The notes below the pieces were generated by a model that made no database searches, was not told the origin of the DNA, and saw only the letters and a list, made by a program, of their open reading frames with translations. A DNA stretch of 64,000 bases from Clostridiales bacterium (GTDB lineage: Bacteria > Bacillota > Clostridia > TANB77 > CAG-508), in contig DPDV01000017.1 in the NCBI GenBank assembly GCA_003534295.1, positions 18,209 through 82,208 on the forward strand, in the 5' to 3' direction. A program made the translations under genes and the position numbers. Shown piece by piece: positions 45,344 through 53,737 of the stretch. Numbering within the stretch: the stretch's first letter is position 1; each line of letters begins with the position of its first letter.

Positions 45344-45703
45344 TTATTGTTTTTCTTTATTCTCATTATTTTTTTGGTTATACACATATATACTTGTTTT
45401 TTGAATTATCTCTTTGTTTTTTTCTTTTAACTCTGATATTTTAATATTTTGAAAAAATAACATGATATAAGAAACAAACACAAATAAGCATAAAATGAAA
45501 TTACTCGTTGATTGAAATCCCATTTGCTTTGCAAAAAAAATTGAAATTTTCGGAAATATACTAAGTATCAATAATATGATTGACCAAATTATCCATACAA
45601 TAGAATCATCAATATTTAATTTATGTTTTCTTATTTTTCGTATAATATAAATGATTGTTAATATTGAAATAATTATAAAAAATAAATTTAATTGTAAATC
45701 CAT
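45344..45703 (-). CDS. DUF2304 membrane protein
   Basis: 119 aa with three helices (NLFFIIISILTIIYIIRKI, IVWIIWSIILLILSIF, FILCLFVFVSYIMLFF) and a polar tail rich in Lys/Asn. DUF2304 genes sit beside GT2 dolichol-phosphate-type transferases in many polysaccharide loci, as here, where it follows one by 26 nt. A role as partner of that enzyme is inferred from context. ATG 45703 has GAGGAG 6 nt upstream; an in-frame TTG at 45709 overlaps the site. Confidence 0.83.
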   Translation of the reverse strand: MDLQLNLFFIIISILTIIYIIRKIRKHKLNIDDSIVWIIWSIILLILSIFPKISIFFAKQMGFQSTSNFILCLFVFVSYIMLFFQNIKISELKEKNKEIIQKTSIYVYNQKNNENKEKQ

Positions 45704-45729
45704 AGTCAACTCCTCTTCTTATCAATATT

Positions 45730-46422
45730 TTATTTTCTTTTCCTAAATGGTTGTATAAAAAAGATAGAAATAATCATTCTGCACATGTATTTAATAGTAT
45801 GACCTACATTAAATGAAGATGTTCCTTGTTCTCTTTCACTCATTTCTACTTGAATTTCTTTTATTTTTTTCTTCTTTTTTAACATATACACTAACGTATC
45901 CGGTTCTGGGGGATTGTTCATGTCTAGTGCATATTCCTTTATAATATTTTTATTATATGCTCTCATTCCACTTGTTGGATCCGTAATCCTTTTCCCTGTA
46001 GTTAGAAATATACAAGCTGATATTACTCTACTTCCCAGCATTCTCAATGACCATGGTTTTTTTGCAGTTACAAATCTTGAGCCAATAGCTATATCTATTC
46101 CATTTTCAATTTCGTCAACTAAACATTCTATATATTTAGCACTATGTTGTCCGTCTCCATCGAATTGGATAGCAATATCATAATTTTTATCCATTGCATA
46201 TTTAAGTCCTGTTTGAACTGCCCCCCAAAGGCCTAGGTTTACTAATCCGTTTATGCAATTATAATTGTTTTTTCTACATATTTCTAAAGTATTGTCTTTT
46301 GATGCATCGTTTATAATAACATAATCAACATTTTTAGCATTTTTTTCTAAATCTTTTACAACTTTTTCTATGTTTCCCGCTTCGTTGTAGGCTGGTATTA
46401 TTAATAATACTTTAGGTTTCAT
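45730..46422 (-). CDS. GT2 dolichol-phosphate-type glycosyltransferase
   Basis: 230 aa. It has VLLIIPAYNEAGNIEKVVKDL, VIINDASKDNTLEI, NLGLWGAVQTGLKYA and the DGDGQHSAKYI metal motif, then IGSRF and TDPTSGMRAYNKNII. The DPG/DPM1-type plan suggests transfer of one sugar to polyprenyl phosphate. It is the first gene after the run's promoter. ATG 46422 has GGGGG about 8 nt upstream; an in-frame TTG at 46437 precedes it. Confidence 0.88.
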   Translation of the reverse strand: MKPKVLLIIPAYNEAGNIEKVVKDLEKNAKNVDYVIINDASKDNTLEICRKNNYNCINGLVNLGLWGAVQTGLKYAMDKNYDIAIQFDGDGQHSAKYIECLVDEIENGIDIAIGSRFVTAKKPWSLRMLGSRVISACIFLTTGKRITDPTSGMRAYNKNIIKEYALDMNNPPEPDTLVYMLKKKKKIKEIQVEMSEREQGTSSFNVGHTIKYMCRMIISIFFIQPFRKRK

Positions 46423-46461
46423 CTTGTTTTCCCCCAACTCCTATTATTTCTTGTATTTGTT

Positions 46462-46490
46462 ATTCTATATTAAAACTTTTTCTTTGTCAA
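46462..46490 (-). promoter_or_regulatory. Promoter of the main glycosyltransferase run
   Basis: TTGACA (46490-46485), 17 nt, TAGAAT (46467-46462), about 40 bp before the first GT2 gene. Confidence 0.78.
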
Positions 46491-46522
46491 CCTTACAAAA
46501 TAAGTTGTTTTTGTGTAATTTC

Positions 46523-47602
46523 TTATGATGTTTTTGTTTTTTTGAATATATCTTTATACCCTACTGCGATAATTGCCACTACTAATAATGCAAATGATAA
46601 CGCCTTCCATAACCCACTGTCTAATAATATTATTGCAAACATGCCTAGCGTTGCACTTAGTCCATATAATATCAAAACTGCCTGTTTTTGTGTATACCCT
46701 TTTGCCATTAATCTATGATGTAAATGTCCCTTATCTGGCTTAAATACAGCTTTTAATGACTTACCTTTGATTATTCTTCTAAAAATAGCAAATATTGTAT
46801 CAAATATAGGTAATCCTAGTACTATTAGTGGCGCTATTAATACTAAAACAGTATATGTTTTTGCCACTCCTAAAATTGATATTACTGCTAAGCTGAATCC
46901 TAAAAAATTAGAGCCTACATCTCCTACAAATGTTTTAGCTGGATTAAAATTAAATGGCAAAAATCCAACTATTCCACCTGCAAGAGCTGTTATTAATATA
47001 ATAGATAATATTGATGAACCATTTGTTGCAAATATTATTAATAATGATATACAAGATATAAGTGAAATACCTGAAGATAAACCATCTAATCCATCTATTA
47101 AGTTTATTGCATTAGTTATACCTACTATCCATCCTATTGTAAGTATATATGAAAAAACGTTGTTTAAAATTATGTTTTTTTCCATAAATGGTACTGCTAT
47201 CATGTCTATCTTTACACCACACACAGTTACAATTACTGCTGATAATATTTGTGCAAGTAATTTAACCCACGCTGGTATATTTTTCGAATCATCTATGAAA
47301 CATGTTATTCCCAATATTATAATTCCTAGAAAAAATCCCATCAGTTTTATTCCATAGTTTTCTGTTCCTACTAAACTTATTGTTTTTTCTATGTTTAATA
47401 TAAACAATAAATATAGAACCGAAAGTAGGAAACCGGATATTATTGCTAAACCACCTAATCTTGGAATTGGTTTATTGTGTATTTTACGTTCCCCTGGAAA
47501 ATCTATTGCTCCAACCTTATGCGCAAGTCTCATAGTATAGGGTGTTATAACAAAGCTTGTAATAAATGCTAGCAAAAAAGCTATAGTAATATTTCCCCAC
47601 AT
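46523..47602 (-). CDS. tagO: Undecaprenyl-phosphate GlcNAc-1-phosphate transferase (TagO/WecA type)
   Basis: 359 aa, 10-11 membrane helices. It begins the lipid-linked synthesis of wall polymers. Motifs seen: GAIDFPGERKIHNKPIPRLGG, CFIDDSKNIPAWVKLLAQ (acidic pair), NAINLIDGLDGLSSG, FVGDVGSNFLGF and the cytoplasmic HLHHRLMAKG. These separate it from MraY, which lacks the HLHHR loop. It directly precedes the glycosyltransferase run but each has its own promoter. GAGGCGAT precedes the ATG. Confidence 0.92.
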   Translation of the reverse strand: MWGNITIAFLLAFITSFVITPYTMRLAHKVGAIDFPGERKIHNKPIPRLGGLAIISGFLLSVLYLLFILNIEKTISLVGTENYGIKLMGFFLGIIILGITCFIDDSKNIPAWVKLLAQILSAVIVTVCGVKIDMIAVPFMEKNIILNNVFSYILTIGWIVGITNAINLIDGLDGLSSGISLISCISLLIIFATNGSSILSIILITALAGGIVGFLPFNFNPAKTFVGDVGSNFLGFSLAVISILGVAKTYTVLVLIAPLIVLGLPIFDTIFAIFRRIIKGKSLKAVFKPDKGHLHHRLMAKGYTQKQAVLILYGLSATLGMFAIILLDSGLWKALSFALLVVAIIAVGYKDIFKKTKTS

Positions 47603-47635
47603 TTTCTATCGCCTCACTCTTTTATTATCTTTTAC

Positions 47636-47664
47636 ATTTTATATCATTGCATATTTTTTGTCAA
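47636..47664 (-). promoter_or_regulatory. Promoter of the TagO-type gene
   Basis: TTGACA (47664-47659), 17 nt, TAAAAT (47641-47636). Confidence 0.75.
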
Positions 47665-47677
47665 TTTATTTTCTCCT

Positions 47678-48244
47678 CTACACTTCATAAATTTCCCTAT
47701 AAATCTCATAGTCTCTTAATATTTTTCTTACATAGTTATTTGTTTCTTTAAATGGTATATTTTCTATATCAGTGCCATCTTTTTTTATTATTCCTTTTTG
47801 TATCCACTCTGTTACATTTCCTATTCCCGCATTATATGCTGCTAGCGCTATTTCAAGCTTTCCATCATATCTTTCTAGCAGTTCTGATAAGTATTTTATA
47901 CCAATTTTCACATTAATCTTCGGGTTATATAATTCTTCTTTTGAGTTTATTTTTTCATTTACTTTTTCTCCTGTTTCTATAGCTGTATTCTCCATTAATT
48001 GCATTAGTCCAATTGCATTACTTGTTGATGTTGCATCTTTTTTAAAATTGCTTTCTGCCTTAATAACTGCAAATACTAGTAATGGATCTACATTGTATTC
48101 TGTTGCATATTCATAAACATATTCCGAATAATCTTTTACGTACATTTTTCTCAAAATAATTCTTTTTACATTAGCGACTTTTAGCACCACTACTAAAATT
48201 ATAATTGCTAATGTGCAAATCAAAATTTTTTTCACTATTTTCAC
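47678..48244 (-). CDS. Lytic transglycosylase (SLT domain)
   Basis: 188 aa. An N-terminal membrane helix (ILICTLAIIILVVVLKVA) anchors an SLT-type domain: VFAVIKAESNFKKDATSTSNAIGLMQLM holds the catalytic Glu, then YNPKINVKIGIKYLSELLERYDG and ALAAYNAGIGNV. It cleaves the MurNAc-GlcNAc bond of peptidoglycan, forming 1,6-anhydro ends. It is 28 nt after polA and likely in the same transcript. Confidence 0.9.
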   Translation of the reverse strand: MKIVKKILICTLAIIILVVVLKVANVKRIILRKMYVKDYSEYVYEYATEYNVDPLLVFAVIKAESNFKKDATSTSNAIGLMQLMENTAIETGEKVNEKINSKEELYNPKINVKIGIKYLSELLERYDGKLEIALAAYNAGIGNVTEWIQKGIIKKDGTDIENIPFKETNNYVRKILRDYEIYREIYEV

Positions 48245-48272
48245 CTTTCGTATTATTTAAAGCTTCTTTTGC

Positions 48273-50963
48273 TTATTTTGCCTCATACCAATTGTTTGCT
48301 TCTGATATTTCTACTTTTAATGGTATGCTTAGTTTTGTAGCATTCTCCATACTTTCTTTTAAGACTTGCTTTACTTGTTCGCTTTCCTCTTTTTTACATT
48401 CTACAATCAATTCATCATGTACTTGTAATATTAATTTTGCACTTAATTTTTCTTTTTCTATTCTGTCAAATAATTTTATCATTGCAATCTTCATAATATC
48501 TGCCGCTGTTCCTTGTATTGGTGTATTCATTGCTACTCTAGCGCCAAATTGCCTTACCATATAATTGTTTGATGATAATTCTGGAATTTCTCTTCTTCTA
48601 TGGAATAGTGTTTCTACATATCCTCTTTTCTTTGCCTCTTCTACAATGTTATCCATAAAATTCTTAATTCCCATATACTTTTCTTTGTATTGCTCTATAT
48701 ATTGTTTTGCTTTTTTTCTTCCTATCCCTAACTGCTCTGCTAATCCAAAGTCACTTATTCCATAAACAATTCCAAAGTTTACAGCTTTTGCAGCACTTCT
48801 TTGTTCTTTTGTAACTTCTTCCATTGGCACATCAAATACCTTTGAAGCTACTTGTCTGTGTATATCTTCATCATTTTCAAATGCATTTATCATGTTTTCA
48901 TCTTGAGATATGTGTGCTAACACTCTTAATTCTATTTGTGAATAGTCTGCATCTATATATATATATCCTTTTTCAGGTTTAAATGCTTTTCTAAGCTGTT
49001 TTCCTAATTCTATTCTTGTCGGAATATTTTGTAGATTTGGTTCTGTACTGCTTATTCTTCCGGTTGCTGTTATTGTTTGATGAAAATATGAATGTATCCT
49101 TTTTGTCTTAGTATTTACATATGGAAGTAATCCTTCAACATAGGTTGAATTTAATTTCATTAATGTTCTATACTCTAATATTTTCTCTATAACAGGATGC
49201 TCTTTTTTTAATTTTTCTAAAACATCAACATCTGTTGAGTAACCGCTTTTTGTCTTTTTATATACAGGAAGCTTTAAATCTTCAAATAAAACCTTTCCCA
49301 ATTGCTGTGTTGAGTTCACATTAAACTCTTGTCCACACATTTCATATATTTCTTTTTTTAACTCTCCTATTTTCGCTTTTAGTTCATTTCCAAACATAGT
49401 TAATTCATTTTCATCTAAATGAATTCCATTATATTGCATTTCTCCCAATACCTTAATTAATGGCATTTCTATATTATTAAATAATTCCCAGCAATTTATT
49501 TCTTTTAGTTTTTCTGTTATTTTTTCTATCAGTTTATTCAATAAGTAGGTCTCTATACCATTTTCATATTTAGTTGTATCATTAAGTTCTTGTGTTTCAA
49601 AAAGCGTAATTTGTTTATTTTGATTTTTATCTATGCCCATTTTTTCCAAATAGTCATTCATATCTATATTAAGATACTGATTTGCTAATATAGAAATATT
49701 GTATTTTGAATTTGTGGGATTTACTAAATATGCGGCAATTTCTATGTCGAATACCATATTTTTAAACATTATACCATTTTGTCTTAATATTACATAATCT
49801 TCTATTAAATTATGCCCATATTTTTCAATGTTTTCACTTTCAAATATCTTTTTTATCTGTTCCTCATTTGTTTTAGCATAGTATATTACATTTTTTTCGA
49901 TATTATATATGCTTATGCTTATGATTTTTTTCTTAATTATGTCATTATCATTATTACTTTGCTCTTTACCTAAAGTATATATTATTTTTTTCTCAGTTTG
50001 CGCATACTCTTCTATTAAATTATAGTTTACTTCTTGTATTTCAAATAATTTTTCTATCTGAGACTCATTTTTTTCCGCTTTCAAGCCAAATCTTTCTATA
50101 AACCTATTAAACTTTAGTTCCTTAAAGATTTCTAAAACTTCATTTTTATTCCATTCTGTAATTTTATAATCTTCTAAGTTTTTTTCTATTGGAACTTGTG
50201 TATTAATGGTTCCCAATTCTTTAGATAAATATGCCAACTCCTTATTTTGTTCAATTTTTTCTCTAGTCTTTCCTTTTAATTCGTCCTTGCCTTCTTCTAT
50301 CTGCTTATATAGGTTTTCTATTGAACCATATTTTTTTATAAGTTCTAGTGCCGTCTTTTCCCCTATTCCTGGAACTCCTGGAATATTGTCCGAACTATCT
50401 CCCATTAGCCCTTTGACTTCTATTAGTTGTTTTGGCATTACACCATATTTTTCTATAATATTTTGTTCTTTAAAATCTTCTGTCTCTGTCTTTCCTGCTT
50501 TTGTATGCGGAATTCTTATAGTTATATTATTGGTAGTTAATTGGAACGTGTCTCTGTCTCCTGATAATATTGTCACATGAATTCCTTGCTCTTCTCCATA
50601 ATTTGCTAGCGTGCCCAAAACATCATCTGCTTCGTATCCTTCTTTTTCTATTATTGTTATGTTCATTGCTTTAAGAATATTTTTTATTATTGGCATCTGT
50701 TCTGCAAGTTCATTTGGCATTCCCTTTCTTGTGGCTTTATAGCCTGCATAAAGCTTATGTCTTGCAGTTGGTGCTTTTAGGTCAAAAGTCACTACCATAT
50801 ATTCTGGTTTTAAATCATCTATTATTTTAAACATTATTGATAAAAATCCATATACAGCATTGGTATATCTTCCATCTGGAGTTGTAAGCATTTTCGAACC
50901 CATAATTCCGTAAAATGCTCTATTCATAATACTATTTCCGTCAATTAAAACTAATTCTTTCAA
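48273..50963 (-). CDS. polA: DNA polymerase I
   Basis: About 896 aa. The 5'-3' exonuclease domain starts LVLIDGNSIMNRAFYGI and holds SGDRDTFQL and GDSSDNIPGVPGIGEKTA. In the middle the 3'-5' exonuclease fold is kept (VFDIEIAAYLVNPTNSKYNI) but the catalytic DxE of exo I is missing, so proofreading is probably lost, as in Bacillus enzymes. Polymerase motifs are DADYSQIELRVLAHIS, RSAAKAVNFGIVYG and QVHDELIVE. The start is TTG 50963: AGGAGG lies exactly 6 nt upstream, and homologues begin here; an in-frame ATG at 51023 lies inside guaD. It serves Okazaki-fragment maturation and repair. Confidence 0.95.
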   Translation of the reverse strand: MKELVLIDGNSIMNRAFYGIMGSKMLTTPDGRYTNAVYGFLSIMFKIIDDLKPEYMVVTFDLKAPTARHKLYAGYKATRKGMPNELAEQMPIIKNILKAMNITIIEKEGYEADDVLGTLANYGEEQGIHVTILSGDRDTFQLTTNNITIRIPHTKAGKTETEDFKEQNIIEKYGVMPKQLIEVKGLMGDSSDNIPGVPGIGEKTALELIKKYGSIENLYKQIEEGKDELKGKTREKIEQNKELAYLSKELGTINTQVPIEKNLEDYKITEWNKNEVLEIFKELKFNRFIERFGLKAEKNESQIEKLFEIQEVNYNLIEEYAQTEKKIIYTLGKEQSNNDNDIIKKKIISISIYNIEKNVIYYAKTNEEQIKKIFESENIEKYGHNLIEDYVILRQNGIMFKNMVFDIEIAAYLVNPTNSKYNISILANQYLNIDMNDYLEKMGIDKNQNKQITLFETQELNDTTKYENGIETYLLNKLIEKITEKLKEINCWELFNNIEMPLIKVLGEMQYNGIHLDENELTMFGNELKAKIGELKKEIYEMCGQEFNVNSTQQLGKVLFEDLKLPVYKKTKSGYSTDVDVLEKLKKEHPVIEKILEYRTLMKLNSTYVEGLLPYVNTKTKRIHSYFHQTITATGRISSTEPNLQNIPTRIELGKQLRKAFKPEKGYIYIDADYSQIELRVLAHISQDENMINAFENDEDIHRQVASKVFDVPMEEVTKEQRSAAKAVNFGIVYGISDFGLAEQLGIGRKKAKQYIEQYKEKYMGIKNFMDNIVEEAKKRGYVETLFHRRREIPELSSNNYMVRQFGARVAMNTPIQGTAADIMKIAMIKLFDRIEKEKLSAKLILQVHDELIVECKKEESEQVKQVLKESMENATKLSIPLKVEISEANNWYEAK

Positions 50964-50979
50964 AACACGCCTCCTGCTT

Positions 50980-51459
50980 TTAATACATAGTTTTGTTTTC
51001 ACTTTTATTTTGATAACTTTCAAATGTTTTTATTGTTTCTTCCCTATCCATTGCTATAATTTTCAATATGTCTTCTTTATTAGAGGTTTTGCTTTGCCCC
51101 TCCAAATATTCATAAATTAAATTATCTCTAAATCCTATTTTTTCTGCATCTTCCTTTGTGTTGCCATAATACACCATTTTTATGTTTGACCATATAATAG
51201 CAGACAAACACATTGGACATGGATAACAACTAGTATAAATTTCACATCCTGTTAAATCAAATGTACCCAAGTTTTTGCAAGCATCTCTAATTGCTACTAT
51301 TTCTGCATGTGCTGTTGGATCATTTTTTAATACTACTTGATTATTACCTTTACCAACTATTTCATTATTCTTTATAATAACAGCTCCAAATGGTCCACCA
51401 TCATTTGTTAAAATATTTTGCTGTGCTAATTCATCAGCTATTTTCATGTATTTATTCAT
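50980..51459 (-). CDS. guaD: Guanine deaminase (cytidine-deaminase-like zinc enzyme)
   Basis: 159 aa. Zinc and catalytic residues are in PTAHAEIVAI (His, Glu) and SCYPCPMCL (two Cys). The surrounding NDGGPFGAVIIKNNEIVGKGNNQV, DACKNLGTFDLTGCEIYTS and IGFRDNLIYEYL match Bacillus-type guanine deaminase, including the aromatic C-terminal end. TadA is the nearest alternative but lacks that C-terminal part. AAAGGAG precedes the ATG. It is 16 nt before polA and preceded by a leader of about 170 nt that holds a broken small reading frame. Confidence 0.87.
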   Translation of the reverse strand: MNKYMKIADELAQQNILTNDGGPFGAVIIKNNEIVGKGNNQVVLKNDPTAHAEIVAIRDACKNLGTFDLTGCEIYTSCYPCPMCLSAIIWSNIKMVYYGNTKEDAEKIGFRDNLIYEYLEGQSKTSNKEDILKIIAMDREETIKTFESYQNKSENKTMY

Positions 51460-51502
51460 TCTTCAAGTCTCCTTTTTTGAAAATATTAAACCTTCCGTGT
51501 TC

Positions 51503-51629
51503 CTAATCAATTTTTATTAATTCATATTCTCTTGTTCCAAAACCCAATTCTTCTGCTACTATTGTATGTATTCCATTTTGTCTTTCTATTATTATATTCA
51601 ATTAAATCTGTTATTTCCTCGCCCGACAT
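51503..51629 (-). pseudogene. Frameshifted small reading frame in the guaD leader
   Basis: ATG 51629 opens MSGEEITDLIEYNN; a shift of one frame then gives ERQNGIHTIVAEELGFGTRE, continuing YELIKID to a TAG at 51503. Together they would make a protein of about 40 aa with good hydrophobic patterning, but a single frame does not encode it. No ribosome site precedes the ATG, which sits about 4 nt after the -10 box of a good promoter. It may be a decayed gene tail or a leaderless frameshifted peptide. I do not recognise the family. Confidence 0.4.
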
Positions 51630-51633
51630 TAGT

Positions 51634-51662
51634 ATTGTACTATACTAAAATAAAAATGGCAA
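51634..51662 (-). promoter_or_regulatory. Promoter of guaD-polA-SLT
   Basis: TTGCCA (51662-51657), 17 nt, TACAAT (51639-51634). Confidence 0.62.
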
Positions 51663-51738
51663 TAATAAGTTATTATTTTTTAATTCGATTGAATAATTAT
51701 TATAATAAATTCTAATAATATTATTATGGAGGTATGTT

Positions 51739-51933
51739 ATGAAAACTTTATATTACATTGTACTTACACTTGTAATAATTGGTGCATTAAATTGGCTTTT
51801 AATAGGTCTTTTCAGTTTCGATTTAGTTGCCGCACTTTTTGGGAGTATGAGTGCTTTTAGTAGAGTCATTTATACTTTAGTCGGCTTAAGCGGTATTATT
51901 TCATTTGGTTTATACTCAAAAATAAACGAATAA
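51739..51933 (+). CDS. DUF378 membrane protein
   Basis: 64 aa with two helices (YYIVLTLVIIGALNWLLIGLF and SRVIYTLVGLSGIISFGLY) joined by SFDLVAALFGSMSAF. The IGALNWLLIGLF...DLVAALFG pattern is the DUF378 (YuzA-like) signature. Function unknown; it is a short inner-membrane hairpin. GGAGG lies 7 nt before the ATG; a TATAAT about 30 bp upstream could be its -10. It stands alone between divergent and convergent neighbours. Confidence 0.88.
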   Translation: MKTLYYIVLTLVIIGALNWLLIGLFSFDLVAALFGSMSAFSRVIYTLVGLSGIISFGLYSKINE

Positions 51934-51973
51934 TGCATTTTTTATAAGTGTGTATCTCTATTCTTCATTTTTT

Positions 51974-52001
51974 TAGAGCAGATAATTAATTATCTGCTCT
52001 A
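51974..52001. repeat. Perfect 28-bp palindrome
   Basis: TAGAGCAGATAATT followed directly by its reverse complement AATTATCTGCTCTA, between the convergent DUF378 and nifU genes. There is no U-run after it on either strand, only A-rich sequence, though T-runs precede it on the plus strand. It can form a hairpin with a minimal loop. A terminator role is likely but not canonical. Confidence 0.7.
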
Positions 52002-52007
52002 ATCATA

Positions 52008-52451
52008 CTAAATACCACAGCTTTCACAATGATGTTCTTTTAAATTACATTTTATCTTAATTTCTTCTTCTGATAATTTGCCTTCTTTTCTATAGTAATC
52101 TGCAATAGCTTCATGTATTGCTTCTTCAGCTAACACTGAGCAGTGTAGTTTTACAGGTGGTAGTCCATCTAATGCTTTTACAACGTCTCCATTTTTTAAA
52201 GCTAAAGCCTCTTCTATTGTTTTTCCTTTTATCATTTCTGTTGAAATACTACTTGTTGCTATTGCAGCTCCACATCCAAAGGTTTTAAATTTTACATCTG
52301 TTATAATATTATTTTCTACTTTTATAAACATCTTCATTATATCTCCACATACTGGATTTCCAACTTCTCCAATTCCTGAAGCATTTTCTATTTTTCCAAC
52401 ATTTCTTGGGTTTGTATAATGCTCTATAACTTTCTCTGAATATTCCATCAT
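52008..52451 (-). CDS. nifU: Iron-sulfur cluster scaffold protein NifU/IscU
   Basis: 147 aa. The U-type scaffold holds a nascent cluster on three cysteines, seen in GNPVCGDIMK, KTFGCGAAIATSS and KLHCSVLAEEAI. The C-terminus adds a Cys-rich CNLKEHHCESCGI tail common in clostridial NifU-like proteins. Two adjacent ATGs start the frame; ATG 52448 has better spacing from GAGGAGG. It follows nifS with the palindromic repeat (copy 2) in between, and iscR lies upstream, a compact assembly set. Confidence 0.94.
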   Translation of the reverse strand: MMEYSEKVIEHYTNPRNVGKIENASGIGEVGNPVCGDIMKMFIKVENNIITDVKFKTFGCGAAIATSSISTEMIKGKTIEEALALKNGDVVKALDGLPPVKLHCSVLAEEAIHEAIADYYRKEGKLSEEEIKIKCNLKEHHCESCGI

Positions 52452-52469
52452 TTATCCTCCTCTATAAAT

Positions 52470-52540
52470 TTTTTAGTAATTTCTTTGAAGTGCGGGCGAT
52501 TAAAATCGCTCCTACATTTTTCATAGATTACTTTACACTG
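52470..52540 (-). repeat. Dispersed palindromic repeat, copy 2
   Basis: Nearly identical to 305-372 in the same orientation. On the minus strand it begins at the end of nifS (GTGTAAAGTAATCTATG includes the nifS stop codon TAA), holds a GCGATT/AATCGC stem, and ends AAATTACTAAAA just before the nifU ribosome site. Its presence in the last nifS codons shows that the element inserted into, or supplied, a gene end. Confidence 0.82.
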
Positions 52541-53705
52541 TCATGAATTTTTCCCATAGCGGTGACATTTCTCTTAATCTAGTGACAATTTCCATCAAGT
52601 TTTCTATCAAATAATCTATTTCCTCTTTAGTATTATATTTACCTATTGATACTCTTAGAGAACCGTGTGCTATTTCATGTGGCAAACCTATTGCAAGCAA
52701 TACATGTGATGGATCAAGTGAACCTGATGTACAAGCGCTTCCACTTGATGCACATATTCCCTTTAAATCTAAATTCAAGAGAAGTCCTTCTCCTTCTATA
52801 AATCTAAAAGAAATATTACTATTACCAGGTAATCTTTTTTCCATATCTCCATTTATTTTTATATATGGTATTTTTTCTTCTACTTGTTTCACATAATAGT
52901 CTCTTAATTCTTTTATTTTTTTATTGTACTCATCTAAATTTTCATAAGCAAGTTCAATAGCTTTTCCTATTCCAACAATTCCTGCAACATTTTCTGTACC
53001 CGCTCTTTTGTTTCTTTCTTGATGTCCACCAGAAATAAATTTTTCAAAAGGTACACCTGTCTTTACATATAAAGCCCCAACTCCCTTTGGCCCATAAAAT
53101 TTATGTCCTGATAAAGATAAACTGTCAATGTTTAGTTTCTGCACATCTATTTTTATACTTCCAACAGCTTGTACACTGTCAGTATGAAAATATATATTAT
53201 TTCCCTTTGCAATTTTTCCTATTTCTTCTATTGGTTGAATTGTGCCAATTTCATTATTCGCAAACATTATTGTTATCAAAATAGTAGTAGGTTTTATAGA
53301 TTTCTTTAATTCTTCCAAATCAACTATTCCTTTTTCATCTACTGAAATATATGTTATTTCAAATCCTTCTTTTTCTAATTGTTTACAAGTTTCTAAAACT
53401 GCTGGATGTTCTATTTTTGAAGTTATTATATGATTTCCCCTTTTCTTATTTGCTTTTGCTATTCCCTTTATTGCTGTATTGTCACTTTCACTTCCTCCTG
53501 CTGTAAAATAAATCTCGTTAGCTTTACAATTTAAAACTTTAGCTATTTTTTCTCTTGAATCTTCAATTGCTTTTCTTGCTTCTCTCCCTAATTTATATAT
53601 TGATGAAGGATTTCCATAGTTATCTTTTAAATATGGTAACATTTCTTTTAGTACCTCATCATCTAACTTTGTCGTTGCTGCATTATCAAAATATATATTT
53701 TTCAT
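52533..53705 (-). CDS. nifS: Cysteine desulfurase NifS/IscS
   Basis: 390 aa, PLP enzyme that takes sulfur from cysteine for cluster assembly. It starts IYFDNAATTKLDDEVLKEM; HTDSVQAVGSIKIDV, SLSGHKFYGPKGVGALYV (PLP lysine) and GICASSGSACTSGSLDPSHVL (active-site Cys in the flexible loop) follow. SSGSACTSG marks group I. The last codons coincide with the palindromic repeat, so the C-terminal residues may be derived from it. A consensus promoter with an overlapping inverted repeat lies just upstream. Confidence 0.95.
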   Translation of the reverse strand: MKNIYFDNAATTKLDDEVLKEMLPYLKDNYGNPSSIYKLGREARKAIEDSREKIAKVLNCKANEIYFTAGGSESDNTAIKGIAKANKKRGNHIITSKIEHPAVLETCKQLEKEGFEITYISVDEKGIVDLEELKKSIKPTTILITIMFANNEIGTIQPIEEIGKIAKGNNIYFHTDSVQAVGSIKIDVQKLNIDSLSLSGHKFYGPKGVGALYVKTGVPFEKFISGGHQERNKRAGTENVAGIVGIGKAIELAYENLDEYNKKIKELRDYYVKQVEEKIPYIKINGDMEKRLPGNSNISFRFIEGEGLLLNLDLKGICASSGSACTSGSLDPSHVLLAIGLPHEIAHGSLRVSIGKYNTKEEIDYLIENLMEIVTRLREMSPLWEKFMTV

Positions 53706-53737
53706 ATTCTTCTTCCTTTCATACCGTTATAATAGGA

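Noticed and set aside
46767..47357. 196-codon plus-strand frame
   Set aside because: Antisense to the TagO-type gene, which is complete with all motifs.
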